NCBI RefSeq assembly: GCF_018687975.1
Contig: NZ_CP061310.1
Location: 992,001 to 1,056,000, forward strand
Source: Polynucleobacter sp. es-EL-1
Lineage (GTDB): Bacteria > Pseudomonadota > Gammaproteobacteria > Burkholderiales > Burkholderiaceae
Direction: 5' to 3'
DNA length: 64,000 nt
This document shows positions 42,407-51,337 of this stretch, piece by piece. Each line of letters starts with the position of its first letter. Positions within the stretch are counted from its first letter, which is position 1. The notes below the pieces were generated by a model, which did not search any database, was not told the origin of the DNA, and worked only from the letters and a program-made list of their open reading frames with translations. The position numbers and the translations under genes were made by a program.

Positions 42407-44536
42407 ATGACACATGCTACCTATAAAACCCCTTCTGCTGAACTCGCAAAAAATCCTTTAATTTCTTTTGGTCGTGGCATTGCCCATTACCGGGAAATCA
42501 ATCCCGCTCACATTAAGCCAGCCATTGAGTTCTTGCTTGAAAATGCTCAGCTTGCGGTTGATCATGCCGTTGATCCAAGTGCGCCCGCACACTGGAATGA
42601 TCTTGCCGAACCATTAGAAGATGCTACTGAAGCCCTAGGGCGTTCTTGGGGGGTAATTTCTCATCTCAATAGTGTTGCCGACTCACCAGAATTAAGAAGC
42701 GCCTATGGCGAAATGTTGCCCAAGGTAACCGCTTTCTTTTCTAGCCTCGGTCAAAACCTAGCCCTATATGACAAGTTCAAAAAACTAGGTCAAAGTGACG
42801 AGTTCAAACATTTAAGTGCTGCACAGAAAAAGGTTATTGAAAACTCATTGCGTGATTTTCGTCTGGGAGGGGCTGAGCTTTCAGATGAATTAAAGCCACG
42901 CTTTGCTCAAATTCAAGACGAGCAAGCAAATTTAGGGAAAGCCTTTTCTGATCACGTCTTAGATGCGACAGATGGCTTTGTACATCTCGTGACTGATGAA
43001 GCTCAGCTAGTTGGCCTGCCAGAAGATGTAAAAGCAGCCGCTGCCGATACAGCTCAGCAAAAGAATCTTCAGGGATGGGCTTTTACCTTGCACTTTCCAT
43101 CCTATTACCCAGTCATGCAATATTGCGAGAATCGAGACCTCAGACGTCTGATGTATGAGGCCTATGTGACTCGGGCATCTGAACTCGCCCCTCAATATAG
43201 TCAAGGTAAATTAGATTGGGATAACACCCAAAACATGCTTGAGCAATTGCGTTTACGCCATGAAGAAGCCAATATGCTCGGCTTTGATAACTTTGCCGCT
43301 TTGAGTTTGGCGCCGAAAATGGCCAATGATGTGCAAGAGGTTGACTTCTTTCTGACAGACTTTGCGCATAAGGCAAAACCTTTTGCTCAGAGGGATTGGG
43401 ATGAGCTTTGCCAATTTGCCAAAACCACTCTAGGACTAGAAGATGGGGTTGAGCCTTGGGATAACGCCTTCGTAGCCGAACGACTCAAGCAAGAGCGCTA
43501 CTCTTTCTCAGAGAATGAACTCAAGCAGTACTTTCCCCTTCCTAAAGTCTTGGATGGTTTATTTGGTGTCATTCAAACACTCTTTAGTGTGCGCATCGAA
43601 GCAGCTGACTTGCCTAGTTGGCATGATGATGTGCAATCATTTAGCGTTAAAGATCTTGATGGCAATATCCGCGCCTACTTCTATCTTGATCCTTACGCCC
43701 GCCCAGGAAAACGGGGTGGCGCTTGGATGGATGATGCCCGCGGACGTAGAGAATTACCCAATGGTGAAATTCAGATCCCAGTTGCTTACTTAGTTTGTAA
43801 CTTTGCCCCGCCCGTCAAAGTCAATGGCGTCCTACGGCCTCCGACAATCACCCATGATGATGTCATTACCCTATTCCATGAAAGTGGTCACGGTCTTCAT
43901 CACCTATTAACCCAGGTCAGCGCGTTAGGTGTATCAGGCATCAATGGCGTTGAATGGGATGCCGTTGAATTACCGAGCCAGTTTATGGAAAACTTCTGCT
44001 GGGAATGGGAGGTCCTTGAAAAAATGACCGCCCATGTCGATACAGGTAAGCCTTTGCCACAAGAACTGTTTAACAAAATACTTGCCGCTAAAAATTTCCA
44101 AAATGGCTTAATGACTTTACGTCAAATCGTCATGTCATTGACGGACTGGAGACTCCACTCCTCTTTTAATGCAGAGAAGGCGCAGGGTTCTGCGGTTCTT
44201 GAGGTGTCTCGTGAAATTGCAGCAGACTTTAATGTCGTTCCACAGCCCGCAATCTCGCGCTGGATTAATACCTTTAGCCATATTTTTGCCGGTGGATATG
44301 CAGCGGGTTACTACAGCTACAAGTGGGCTGAAGTGCTATCAGCCGATGCTTACTCTGCTTTTGAGGAGGCCGCCAAGCTAACCGGCAGCGTGTTAGATGC
44401 AGACACTGGAAAACGATATCGCAGGGAAATTCTAGAAGTGGGTGGCAGTCGCCCTGCCGCCGAGTCATTCAAGGCTTTTCGTGGCCGAGAGCCCAGTGTT
44501 GATGCGCTACTGCGCCACGGTGGGTTAGCGGGATAG
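42407..44536 (+). CDS. prlC: Oligopeptidase A (M3 family metallopeptidase)
   Basis: A 709-residue zinc oligopeptidase that degrades peptides, including cleaved signal peptides, in the cytosol. The zinc motif HExxH is in LFHESGHGLHHLL (near residue 493), and the third ligand Glu follows in GVEWDAVELPSQFMEN. The C terminus ends in FRGREPSVDALLRHGGL, as usual for OpdA/PrlC. No signal peptide is present. GAGGG just before the ATG is a good ribosome site. It converges tail-to-tail with xthA with no bases between the two stops, so its 3' end overlaps the xthA transcript. Confidence 0.96.
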   Translation: MTHATYKTPSAELAKNPLISFGRGIAHYREINPAHIKPAIEFLLENAQLAVDHAVDPSAPAHWNDLAEPLEDATEALGRSWGVISHLNSVADSPELRSAYGEMLPKVTAFFSSLGQNLALYDKFKKLGQSDEFKHLSAAQKKVIENSLRDFRLGGAELSDELKPRFAQIQDEQANLGKAFSDHVLDATDGFVHLVTDEAQLVGLPEDVKAAAADTAQQKNLQGWAFTLHFPSYYPVMQYCENRDLRRLMYEAYVTRASELAPQYSQGKLDWDNTQNMLEQLRLRHEEANMLGFDNFAALSLAPKMANDVQEVDFFLTDFAHKAKPFAQRDWDELCQFAKTTLGLEDGVEPWDNAFVAERLKQERYSFSENELKQYFPLPKVLDGLFGVIQTLFSVRIEAADLPSWHDDVQSFSVKDLDGNIRAYFYLDPYARPGKRGGAWMDDARGRRELPNGEIQIPVAYLVCNFAPPVKVNGVLRPPTITHDDVITLFHESGHGLHHLLTQVSALGVSGINGVEWDAVELPSQFMENFCWEWEVLEKMTAHVDTGKPLPQELFNKILAAKNFQNGLMTLRQIVMSLTDWRLHSSFNAEKAQGSAVLEVSREIAADFNVVPQPAISRWINTFSHIFAGGYAAGYYSYKWAEVLSADAYSAFEEAAKLTGSVLDADTGKRYRREILEVGGSRPAAESFKAFRGREPSVDALLRHGGLAG

Positions 44537-45382
44537 TTAAGGCTTTAGCTGCGCAATCACGGGAGCATGATCAGAGGGTTGCTCCCAGGTGCGAGGCTGC
44601 TTATCAATCACGCTAGCGATGCACTTATCCTTGAGTGCATCACTGAGCAATATATGGTCGATACGCATCCCTGCATTACGTCTAAAGCCCATCATCCGAT
44701 AATCCCACCAACTAAAGGCTTTAGGGGCCTGCTCAAACATTCTGAAAGAGTCGTGCATACCCAAATTAATGAGCCGAGCAAACGCCTCTCGTTCTTGCGG
44801 GGACACCAAGTTTTGCCCGATCCATTTAGAAGGATCATGAACATCGTTATCAGTGGGTGCAATATTAAAGTCGCCCAATAAGGCTAAGCGCTGATTTTCA
44901 TTTAATTCTTGTTTAAGCCAATTTTCTAAAGCCTGAAGCCATGAGAGTTTGTAAATAAATTTATCGCTATCGAGCGACTGTCCATTGGGAAAGTAGGCCG
45001 AAATAAGACGCATGGGCTGCATACCCTTAAAGCAGATGGTAGCTGCCAAAATACGCTGTTGATCATCCACGTAATGGGGAATATTTCGTACTGGCTTTAA
45101 AAAAGTGGTGGCGGTATCCGTGGCCGTTGGCGCTAAGGCAGCACGACGAACAATAATGGCTACGCCGTTATAGGTTTTTTGGCCAGCAACTAAGCTTGTA
45201 TAACCCGCATCTTCTAATGCTTGATGGGGATAATTTTCATCTGTTAATTTAAGCTCCTGCAGACATAGAGCATCAATAGGCTGCTTTGCTTGTTCCTGAT
45301 CTTGTAGCCATTGAAGCACTTGAGGCAAACGAACCTTAAGAGAGTTCACATTCCATGCTGCAATCCTCACTGAATCAGTCAT
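44537..45382 (-). CDS. xthA: Exodeoxyribonuclease III
   Basis: A 281-residue AP endonuclease / 3'-5' exonuclease of the EEP superfamily, used in base excision repair. Motifs are AAWNVNSLKVRLPQ (metal Asn), CLQELKLTDENYP (metal Glu), the central LLGDFNIAPTDNDVHD, and the C-terminal MRIDHILLS and SDHAPVIAQL with catalytic Asp/His. I chose ATG 45382, which begins MTDSVRIAAWN; a longer in-frame start at 45427 would run deep into ntrC. The chosen start still overlaps the ntrC stop by 8 bases, suggesting coupling to the ntr operon. Confidence 0.95.
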   Translation of the reverse strand: MTDSVRIAAWNVNSLKVRLPQVLQWLQDQEQAKQPIDALCLQELKLTDENYPHQALEDAGYTSLVAGQKTYNGVAIIVRRAALAPTATDTATTFLKPVRNIPHYVDDQQRILAATICFKGMQPMRLISAYFPNGQSLDSDKFIYKLSWLQALENWLKQELNENQRLALLGDFNIAPTDNDVHDPSKWIGQNLVSPQEREAFARLINLGMHDSFRMFEQAPKAFSWWDYRMMGFRRNAGMRIDHILLSDALKDKCIASVIDKQPRTWEQPSDHAPVIAQLKP

Positions 45383-46826
45383 CGATACCAAGCTCCTGCA
45401 ACTTGCGCGTAATCGTATTGCGCCCAATACCTAAGCGCTGGGCAGCTTCGACTCGCCTTCCTCTTGTAACTTCTAGTGCGGCCTGCAAAACTGCCTTCTC
45501 AAATTTAGAGCAAAGCACATCGTAAACCTCTTGTTCTCCATCCTGAAGCATCTTGACTGCCAAACGACCTAAGCCACTCTCCCAATCTACTGAGGACACT
45601 CTGGCAACATTTGAAATAGCTGGAGAAGATTCACCTTCCAAGATCACGGGTTGTTCGGAAGTCTCTGCCAGAATGTCGGTCGGCAAATCACTGACGCCAA
45701 TCACATTAGAGGGAGTCATCACAGTTAACCAATGACAGAGGTTTTCTAATTGACGCACATTGCCCGGAAATGGCATGGCGCTAATATCTTTCAGCACTTC
45801 ATCCGATAACTTCTTCGGTTCAACGCCTAAGGATTTAGCACATGAGAGCATAAAGTATCGAGCCAGCACCGGAATGTCTTCAATACGCTCCCTTAATGCA
45901 GGCATCCGTAGACGAATCACATTTAGGCGATGCAAGAGATCTTCTCTAAAAGCTCCAGCAGCAACCCGCGCCTCTAAGTTTTGATGAGTCGAGGCAATGA
46001 TGCGTACATTTGCTTTAATCGGATCTTGGCCACCAACACGATAAAAGTGCCCATCAGTTAAGGCGCGCAAAATACGTGTTTGCAGATCAAATGGGATGCT
46101 CCCTATTTCATCAAGAAATAAAGTCCCACCATCGGCCTGCTCAAAACGTCCACGGCGCAAAGTTAATGCCCCAGGAAATGCGCCACGCTCGTGGCCAAAC
46201 AATTCTGACTCTAATAAATCTTTAGGAACTGCTGCAGTGCTAAAGGCCACAAAGGGTCCCTTTGCTCTTGGGCTGTGTTTATGCAGAGCCTGAGCCACTA
46301 ACTCTTTGCCAGTTCCAGATTCACCGGTAATTAATACGGTGGAATGCGATTGGGCAAGGCGTCCAATAGCCCTAAATACTTCTTGCATGGCGGGTGCTTG
46401 ACCAATAATCTCTGTCGAGTCCTGCCGCCAACCATTGACTTCTTTATTGCCGGATTGATTACGCTCACTTTGCTCCATTGCGCGGCGAATCAACTCAATT
46501 GCCTTATCAATATCAAATGGCTTTGTTAAATATTCAAATGCACCCCCTTGCAATGAGGATACGGCTGAATCTAAATCCGAATAGGCCGTCATGATAATGA
46601 CAGGCAATAAAGGATGGGTTTCCTTTACATTCTGTAAAAGATCAAGACCATTACCACGAGGCATACGAATATCTGAAATCAATACAGCGGGCGTCTCTTT
46701 ATCTAAAGAATCTAAAACATCATTGGGATTAGAAAAGCTTTTATGCGCAATATTTTCACGCGTTAATGCTTTTTCAAGCACCCAACGAATTGATTGGTCA
46801 TCGTCCACGATCCAAACGGGTTTCAT
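45375..46826 (-). CDS. glnG: Nitrogen regulation response regulator NtrC, with GAFPGA variant loop
   Basis: A 483-residue sigma-54 enhancer-binding protein. The receiver has Asp52 in LISDIRMPRG. The AAA+ domain has Walker A GESGTGKE (168-175), Walker B GGTLFLDEIG and an arginine-finger region. The Fis-type HTH is at the C terminus (AAQRLGIGRNTITRKLQELG). NtrC drives nitrogen-limitation genes such as glnA. Odd point: the sigma-54-contacting loop reads GAFPGA (215-220) instead of GAFTGA, so Thr218 is Pro218; the codon on the minus strand is CCT (46173-46175). In enteric NtrC this Thr is important for contact with sigma-54. It overlaps ntrB by 4 bases. Confidence 0.94.
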   Translation of the reverse strand: MKPVWIVDDDQSIRWVLEKALTRENIAHKSFSNPNDVLDSLDKETPAVLISDIRMPRGNGLDLLQNVKETHPLLPVIIMTAYSDLDSAVSSLQGGAFEYLTKPFDIDKAIELIRRAMEQSERNQSGNKEVNGWRQDSTEIIGQAPAMQEVFRAIGRLAQSHSTVLITGESGTGKELVAQALHKHSPRAKGPFVAFSTAAVPKDLLESELFGHERGAFPGALTLRRGRFEQADGGTLFLDEIGSIPFDLQTRILRALTDGHFYRVGGQDPIKANVRIIASTHQNLEARVAAGAFREDLLHRLNVIRLRMPALRERIEDIPVLARYFMLSCAKSLGVEPKKLSDEVLKDISAMPFPGNVRQLENLCHWLTVMTPSNVIGVSDLPTDILAETSEQPVILEGESSPAISNVARVSSVDWESGLGRLAVKMLQDGEQEVYDVLCSKFEKAVLQAALEVTRGRRVEAAQRLGIGRNTITRKLQELGIDD

Positions 46827-47959
46827 GATACTTTCTCCTGCTTACGGTATGGAATTTGAATATGAAAGTCAGTGCGCCCAGGGCGACTGTCACAGGCAAT
46901 AAAGCCTTGATGTTGTTGTACGAACGTTTGAGCTAAAGTGAGGCCAAGACCACTACCGCCCTCGCGTCCAGAAACTAAGGGGAAAAAGATGCGTTCACGG
47001 ATATCCTCAGGAATACCTGGGCCGTTATCAATCACATGTAAGTCCATTGCCATCTTGTAGCGCTGCTTTGAGATGGTGACCGAACGCGCTACCCGTGTCT
47101 TTAACTCAATCTGCGCAATGCCTTGACGGATTTCTTCAGCAAGGGCTTGGGCAGCATTGTGGGCAATATTAAGAACGGCCTGGATTAACTGCTCACGGTC
47201 ACCCAATACTTCTGGAAGACTGGTATCGTAGTTGCGAATAATCCGCAGACCTTTGGGGAATTCGGCTAGCACTAGACTGCGTACTCTCTCAAGAGCCTCA
47301 TGCACATTAAATGACTCCATCGCATGCGCTTTACGATGCGGTGCGAGCAAGCGATCTACCAGAGTTTGCAGGCGATCAGACTCTTTAATAATGACTTGGG
47401 TGTATTCACGCAAACCTTTTTCAGGAAGCTCAAACTCCAGTAATTGCGCTGCCCCACGAATGCCACCTAAAGGGTTCTTAATTTCATGCGCTAAGTTACG
47501 CATTAACTGCTTATTGGCCTCTACCTGCTGAGTGACACGCTCATCGCGCTCACTACGTAACTGCTGATCAATTGGGAACCACTCCATCATGATCAAAGCA
47601 GGATCTTCAAGACTGGCAATGACCACGTGAGCCGGGATAGAGTCTTGATGAATACTTCCTGGCAATGAATGCAGCACCATCTCTTGACGCTGTGCAGACA
47701 CATGCCCTACTTGAACCTCTTCAATCATCGATTTTAATGAAGGGTTATCGCCAAATAAATCGCGCACAGATTGACCCTCAAGTGATTTACGTGAAAGATC
47801 TAAAGCCGACTCTGCAGCTGGATTCACATAAACCAATTGCTGGTTTTCTGCCTCGAATACCACGATGGCATTGGGCATTTGGTCAAGCAATGTCGGAAAA
47901 AAAGGAGCAGCCGAAGCTGCCCCTTTGAACGAATTGCGCAACAGACCTGCGCTCAACAT
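46823..47959 (-). CDS. glnL: Nitrogen regulation sensor kinase NtrB
   Basis: A 378-residue soluble kinase/phosphatase that sets the phosphorylation state of NtrC under PII control. An N-terminal PAS domain (about 22-130, MPNAIVVFEAENQQLVYVNP) precedes HisKA with His158 in RNLAHEIKNPLGGIRGAAQL. The ATPase domain has an N box (VLNIAHNAAQAL), the G1 box DNGPGIPEDI, and G2 GGSGLGLTLAQ. There are no transmembrane helices, as expected. It starts 11 bases after the glnA stop and overlaps ntrC by 4 bases, giving the classic glnA-ntrB-ntrC order. Confidence 0.94.
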   Translation of the reverse strand: MLSAGLLRNSFKGAASAAPFFPTLLDQMPNAIVVFEAENQQLVYVNPAAESALDLSRKSLEGQSVRDLFGDNPSLKSMIEEVQVGHVSAQRQEMVLHSLPGSIHQDSIPAHVVIASLEDPALIMMEWFPIDQQLRSERDERVTQQVEANKQLMRNLAHEIKNPLGGIRGAAQLLEFELPEKGLREYTQVIIKESDRLQTLVDRLLAPHRKAHAMESFNVHEALERVRSLVLAEFPKGLRIIRNYDTSLPEVLGDREQLIQAVLNIAHNAAQALAEEIRQGIAQIELKTRVARSVTISKQRYKMAMDLHVIDNGPGIPEDIRERIFFPLVSGREGGSGLGLTLAQTFVQQHQGFIACDSRPGRTDFHIQIPYRKQEKVS

Positions 47960-47970
47960 CTCTCCTTCGC

Positions 47971-49386
47971 TTACAGGGAGTAGTACATATCGAATTCGAT
48001 CGGATGAGTTGTCATACGGAAACGTGTGACATCTTCCATCTTCAATGCGATATAGGCATCAATCATAGAATCAGTAAAGACACCACCACGAGTCAAGAAC
48101 TCACGGTCTTTATCGAGTGCAGCCAGTGCTTCTTCTAAGCTTGCACAAACGGTTGGGATCTTTGCATCTTCTTCTGGTGGCAAGTCGTACAAGTTCTTGT
48201 CAGCAGCTTCGCCTGGATGAATCTTGTTCTGAACACCATCTAAACCAGCCATCATCAATGCGGAGAAGCAGAGGTATGGGTTAGCCAATGGATCAGGGAA
48301 ACGCGTTTCAATACGACGACCCTTGGGGCTAGAAACGTGTGGAATACGGATTGAAGCAGAACGGTTGCGTGCTGAGTAAGCCAATTTCACTGGAGCCTCA
48401 AAACCTGGCACCAAACGCTTGTATGAGTTTGTACCTGGGTTAGTAATCGCATTTAATGCCTTAGCGTGCTTGATGATGCCGCCGATGTAAAACAATGCGA
48501 ACTCTGACAAACCTGCGTAACCGTTACCAGCAAACAAGTTCTCGCCGTTCTTCCAAATAGATTGGTGAACGTGCATACCAGAACCGTTATCGCCAACGAT
48601 AGGCTTAGGCATAAATGTTGCTGTCTTACCGTATGCATGAGCAACGTTTTGAACAACGTACTTTTGCCAGATAGTCCAGTCAGCGCGCTCAACTAATGTG
48701 CTGAACTTTGTACCCAATTCGTTTTGGCCTTGACCAGCAACTTCATGGTGATGAACTTCAACTGGAATGCCCAAAGATTCGAGGATCAAACACATTTCAG
48801 AACGCATGTCCTGGAATGTATCCACTGGAGCAACTGGGAAGTAGCCGCCTTTTTTACCTGGACGGTGGCCAGTGTTGCCGCCTTCGATTTCGGCACCTGA
48901 TGACCATGGAGCCTCTTCAGAATCTACCTTAACGAAGCAACCTTGCATGTCAGCACCCCAACGGACGCCGTCAAAAATAAAGAATTCTGGCTCTGGGCCA
49001 AAGTAAGCGGTATCACCCAAGCCAGTGCTCTTCAAATAAGACTCAGCACGTTTAGCAATAGAGCGTGGGTCACGATCGTAACCTTTACCATCGGATGGCT
49101 CGATCACATCACATGTGATTACCAAAGTTGGCTCTTCATAGAATGGGTCAATATAGCAAGCTGTTGGATCAGGCATCAACAACATGTCAGACGCTTCAAT
49201 ACCCTTCCAACCAGCAATAGAAGAACCGTCAAATGCATGACCGCTCTCAAATTTATCTTCGTCAAAGGCAGAGATAGGCACAGTGGTATGTTGCTCTTTA
49301 CCCTTTGTATCAACAAAGCGGAAATCAACGAAAGTACATTCTTTCTCTTTAACTAACTTCATCACATCGGCGACGGTCTTCGTCAT
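47971..49386 (-). CDS. glnA: Glutamine synthetase, type I
   Basis: A 471-residue GSI-beta enzyme that makes glutamine from glutamate, ammonia and ATP. Motifs are FDGSSIAGWKGIEASDM, the metal-binding EIEGGNTGHRPGKKGGYF, NGSGMHVHQSIWKNG and RNRSASIRIPHVSSPKGRR. The adenylylation Tyr is near residue 400 in KNLYDLPPEE, so activity should be tuned by GlnE. The ribosome site is GAGGAGAT. The upstream region has a sigma-54-like promoter and two NtrC sites (see 49452-49466, 49516-49532 and 49568-49584), and ntrB-ntrC follow downstream. Confidence 0.97.
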   Translation of the reverse strand: MTKTVADVMKLVKEKECTFVDFRFVDTKGKEQHTTVPISAFDEDKFESGHAFDGSSIAGWKGIEASDMLLMPDPTACYIDPFYEEPTLVITCDVIEPSDGKGYDRDPRSIAKRAESYLKSTGLGDTAYFGPEPEFFIFDGVRWGADMQGCFVKVDSEEAPWSSGAEIEGGNTGHRPGKKGGYFPVAPVDTFQDMRSEMCLILESLGIPVEVHHHEVAGQGQNELGTKFSTLVERADWTIWQKYVVQNVAHAYGKTATFMPKPIVGDNGSGMHVHQSIWKNGENLFAGNGYAGLSEFALFYIGGIIKHAKALNAITNPGTNSYKRLVPGFEAPVKLAYSARNRSASIRIPHVSSPKGRRIETRFPDPLANPYLCFSALMMAGLDGVQNKIHPGEAADKNLYDLPPEEDAKIPTVCASLEEALAALDKDREFLTRGGVFTDSMIDAYIALKMEDVTRFRMTTHPIEFDMYYSL

Positions 49387-49451
49387 GCAAATCTCCTCTA
49401 TTAACTAAATTCGGAATACAAACTTAAGGTGTACACCCTTGTTCATTCCAG

Positions 49452-49466
49452 GCATCAAACATGCCC
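49452..49466 (-). promoter_or_regulatory. Sigma-54-type promoter of glnA
   Basis: On the minus strand, GGGCATGTTTGATGC has GG and GC separated by 10 bases, as required for the -24/-12 elements (consensus TGGCACG-N4-TTGC). It predicts a transcription start near 49440 and a leader of about 54 bases before the glnA ATG. Confidence 0.65.
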
Positions 49467-49515
49467 TTGGGATGTATCTAATTTACTGAAGCAAACAAAT
49501 GGGAACTTCCATTAT

Positions 49516-49532
49516 TGCACTGTTTAAGTGCT
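49516..49532. promoter_or_regulatory. NtrC binding site, promoter-proximal
   Basis: TGCACTGTTTAAGTGCT fits the enteric NtrC consensus TGCACC-N5-GGTGCA, as a 17-base imperfect palindrome. It is centred about 84 bases upstream of the predicted glnA start, a normal enhancer distance. Confidence 0.65.
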
Positions 49533-49567
49533 GAAATACCCCTCTAAAACCTAAAAATTGGTTAATA

Positions 49568-49584
49568 TGCACCAATAAAGTGCA
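49568..49584. promoter_or_regulatory. NtrC binding site, promoter-distal
   Basis: TGCACCAATAAAGTGCA is a near-consensus 17-base NtrC site, extended outwards to perfect 10-base arms (TAATATGCAC / GTGCATATTA). Its centre is 52 bases (about five helical turns) from the proximal site, on the same helix face. It abuts the stop codon of the upstream gene. Confidence 0.7.
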
Positions 49585-49586
49585 TA

Positions 49587-50447
49587 TTAGGATTGCGGGA
49601 TATCATGAATTTCATAGCCCAAAGCCTGGGTGCCTGTTCGCAAAGCTGTCCAAGCGCTCTCCAGAAGATTGGCATTACCTTTGATGCCTAATTCAATATG
49701 CCGTTGAGCGTAAACCCCTCCTCGAGTAGCATCTCCCACAGAAGGCAGACTAAAGACCTTCACCCCAGGAAAATCAGCCTCAATACGCTCCATGAGAGGG
49801 GTTAAAGTGGATTCAATACCCTTGGGAACAATAAAACTTTGCTCAGCCCAATTCTCGCGATGAAATAAGTCAGAGTAATGCTCGTCTAAACACCATGCCA
49901 TCATGGGCGCCGCCATGACCGGGAAACCCGGCAAGAAATGGTGTTCATGAATACGAAAGCCAGGAATCTGGTTATAGGGATTTGGGATGATGTCGCTGCC
50001 AATCGGAAACTCACCCATTTTGAAACGGTGTTGATTCTCAGAAGTAGAAAGGTCTGCTTTAATCGGATCACCTTCGGCCATAGACTGAATGCGACCTGCA
50101 ATTAATTCTTGAGCGGTGGGATGCAACTCTGTTGTGGTACCTAAAGCAAGTGCCGCACATTGACGGGTGTGATCATCCGGAGTGGCACCAATGCCGCCGG
50201 TGCTAAACACCACATCACCACTAGCAAAGCTTTCTTTCAGAGTTGCCGTGATCTGCTCCGGATCGTCAGCGACATATTTAGCCCAAGATAAACTGAGCCC
50301 ACGCTCGTTGAGTAGTTCTATTAATTTACTGAAGTGTTTATCTTGACGACGACCGGACAAAATCTCATCGCCAATCACAATCAAACCAAAGCGACGCATC
50401 GGAACTTGTGGTGCATCAATCGAAACGTTTTTTTGCACATCAACCAT
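49587..50447 (-). CDS. Molybdopterin-binding (MoCF/CinA-like) domain protein
   Basis: A 286-residue cytosolic protein with an N-terminal MoaB/Mog-like domain (about 17-190): RFGLIVIGDEILSGRRQDKH, FSTGGIGATPDDHTR and GFRIHEHHFLPGFPVM are the shared CinA N-terminal signatures. The C-terminal deamidase domain of full CinA (NMN amidohydrolase) is missing; a short domain of unknown role follows. It resembles the 'competence/damage-inducible protein A' annotation, but the function is not proven. It overlaps the upstream EI24 gene by 8 bases, implying an operon. Confidence 0.85.
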   Translation of the reverse strand: MVDVQKNVSIDAPQVPMRRFGLIVIGDEILSGRRQDKHFSKLIELLNERGLSLSWAKYVADDPEQITATLKESFASGDVVFSTGGIGATPDDHTRQCAALALGTTTELHPTAQELIAGRIQSMAEGDPIKADLSTSENQHRFKMGEFPIGSDIIPNPYNQIPGFRIHEHHFLPGFPVMAAPMMAWCLDEHYSDLFHRENWAEQSFIVPKGIESTLTPLMERIEADFPGVKVFSLPSVGDATRGGVYAQRHIELGIKGNANLLESAWTALRTGTQALGYEIHDIPQS

Positions 50448-51309
50448 CGTAAGGCAACTCCATATTAATCACGCGAGACTCAATAGTTAAGGACTTGCTG
50501 AGCTCCTCTTCTCGCAAAACCTTTAGAGCGTCTAGCAAAAAGTGGGTGAACCATAAAGCGGCAAAAACAAAGATTACGGAATACACCCATAGCGCCACAA
50601 AGCTCACAATGGGAAATAACACCAAGGCCAGAGCCGATGTTGCCCAGAAAAAAGTGGGGACAGCGCCTAGCATGCCCGAGATGATGCCCATAGATAACAA
50701 AGGCCACCGATACTTTTCTAGCAATATGTCACGCTCCTCTGGGCTGGCATGTTGAGCCAGCACGTCATACGACATTAAACGCATGGTTAGCCATCCCCAC
50801 AACAATGGGGGTAATACAGCAACCAAAGGTGGAATCCACCAAACCGGTAACGTCAGCATCACTAAGGCCAAACAAATCAGCGCCGACCAAATCGTATACA
50901 TGAAGCTACCAAAAAGGCCGCCACCCTTTTTTCTGTCAAGACCCTGGTAAGCCGTCTGACGAGACACCTTATTCACAATCGCTGGCACCGTTGTAAATGC
51001 AATGAATACCAATAAGCTAATAGAAATCAATGGGATCAAGAGCATCACAAAAAATAATGGTGCAATCCATGCTCTCGCGTTTTCAAAGCCAGCCCAAATC
51101 AAACCGTCTTGAATCCAACTCGTAAAGATAGAGGTGGTTAAAAAGTTACCGAGAACTTCTAATGCTGGGGTCCATGTCAACCAAATTAAGCATCCCCATA
51201 AAATCGACACAATCAAAAATGGGCGCAAGCTAAACCACAGCATCTTAGGGTGCATGGTTCCGACCATCGCAAGTCCAAAGGACTTAAAGACTTGTTGGAA
51301 ACTATCCAT
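50440..51309 (-). CDS. EI24-domain (CysZ-like) integral membrane protein
   Basis: A 289-residue inner-membrane protein of the EI24 / CysZ-related superfamily. Hydrophobic segments lie at about residues 27-48, 85-115, 148-182, 208-235 and 235-260. DRKKGGGLFGSFMYTIWSALI and WGWLTMRLMSYDVLAQHA are characteristic. CysZ of enterics is a sulfate channel, but these betaproteobacterial relatives are uncharacterised. It lies 28 bases after the sterol-desaturase gene and overlaps the MoCF-domain gene by 8 bases. Confidence 0.8.
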   Translation of the reverse strand: MDSFQQVFKSFGLAMVGTMHPKMLWFSLRPFLIVSILWGCLIWLTWTPALEVLGNFLTTSIFTSWIQDGLIWAGFENARAWIAPLFFVMLLIPLISISLLVFIAFTTVPAIVNKVSRQTAYQGLDRKKGGGLFGSFMYTIWSALICLALVMLTLPVWWIPPLVAVLPPLLWGWLTMRLMSYDVLAQHASPEERDILLEKYRWPLLSMGIISGMLGAVPTFFWATSALALVLFPIVSFVALWVYSVIFVFAALWFTHFLLDALKVLREEELSKSLTIESRVINMELPYDG

Positions 51310-51337
51310 ATGGGATTACTCTAAACCTTATGGTTGA

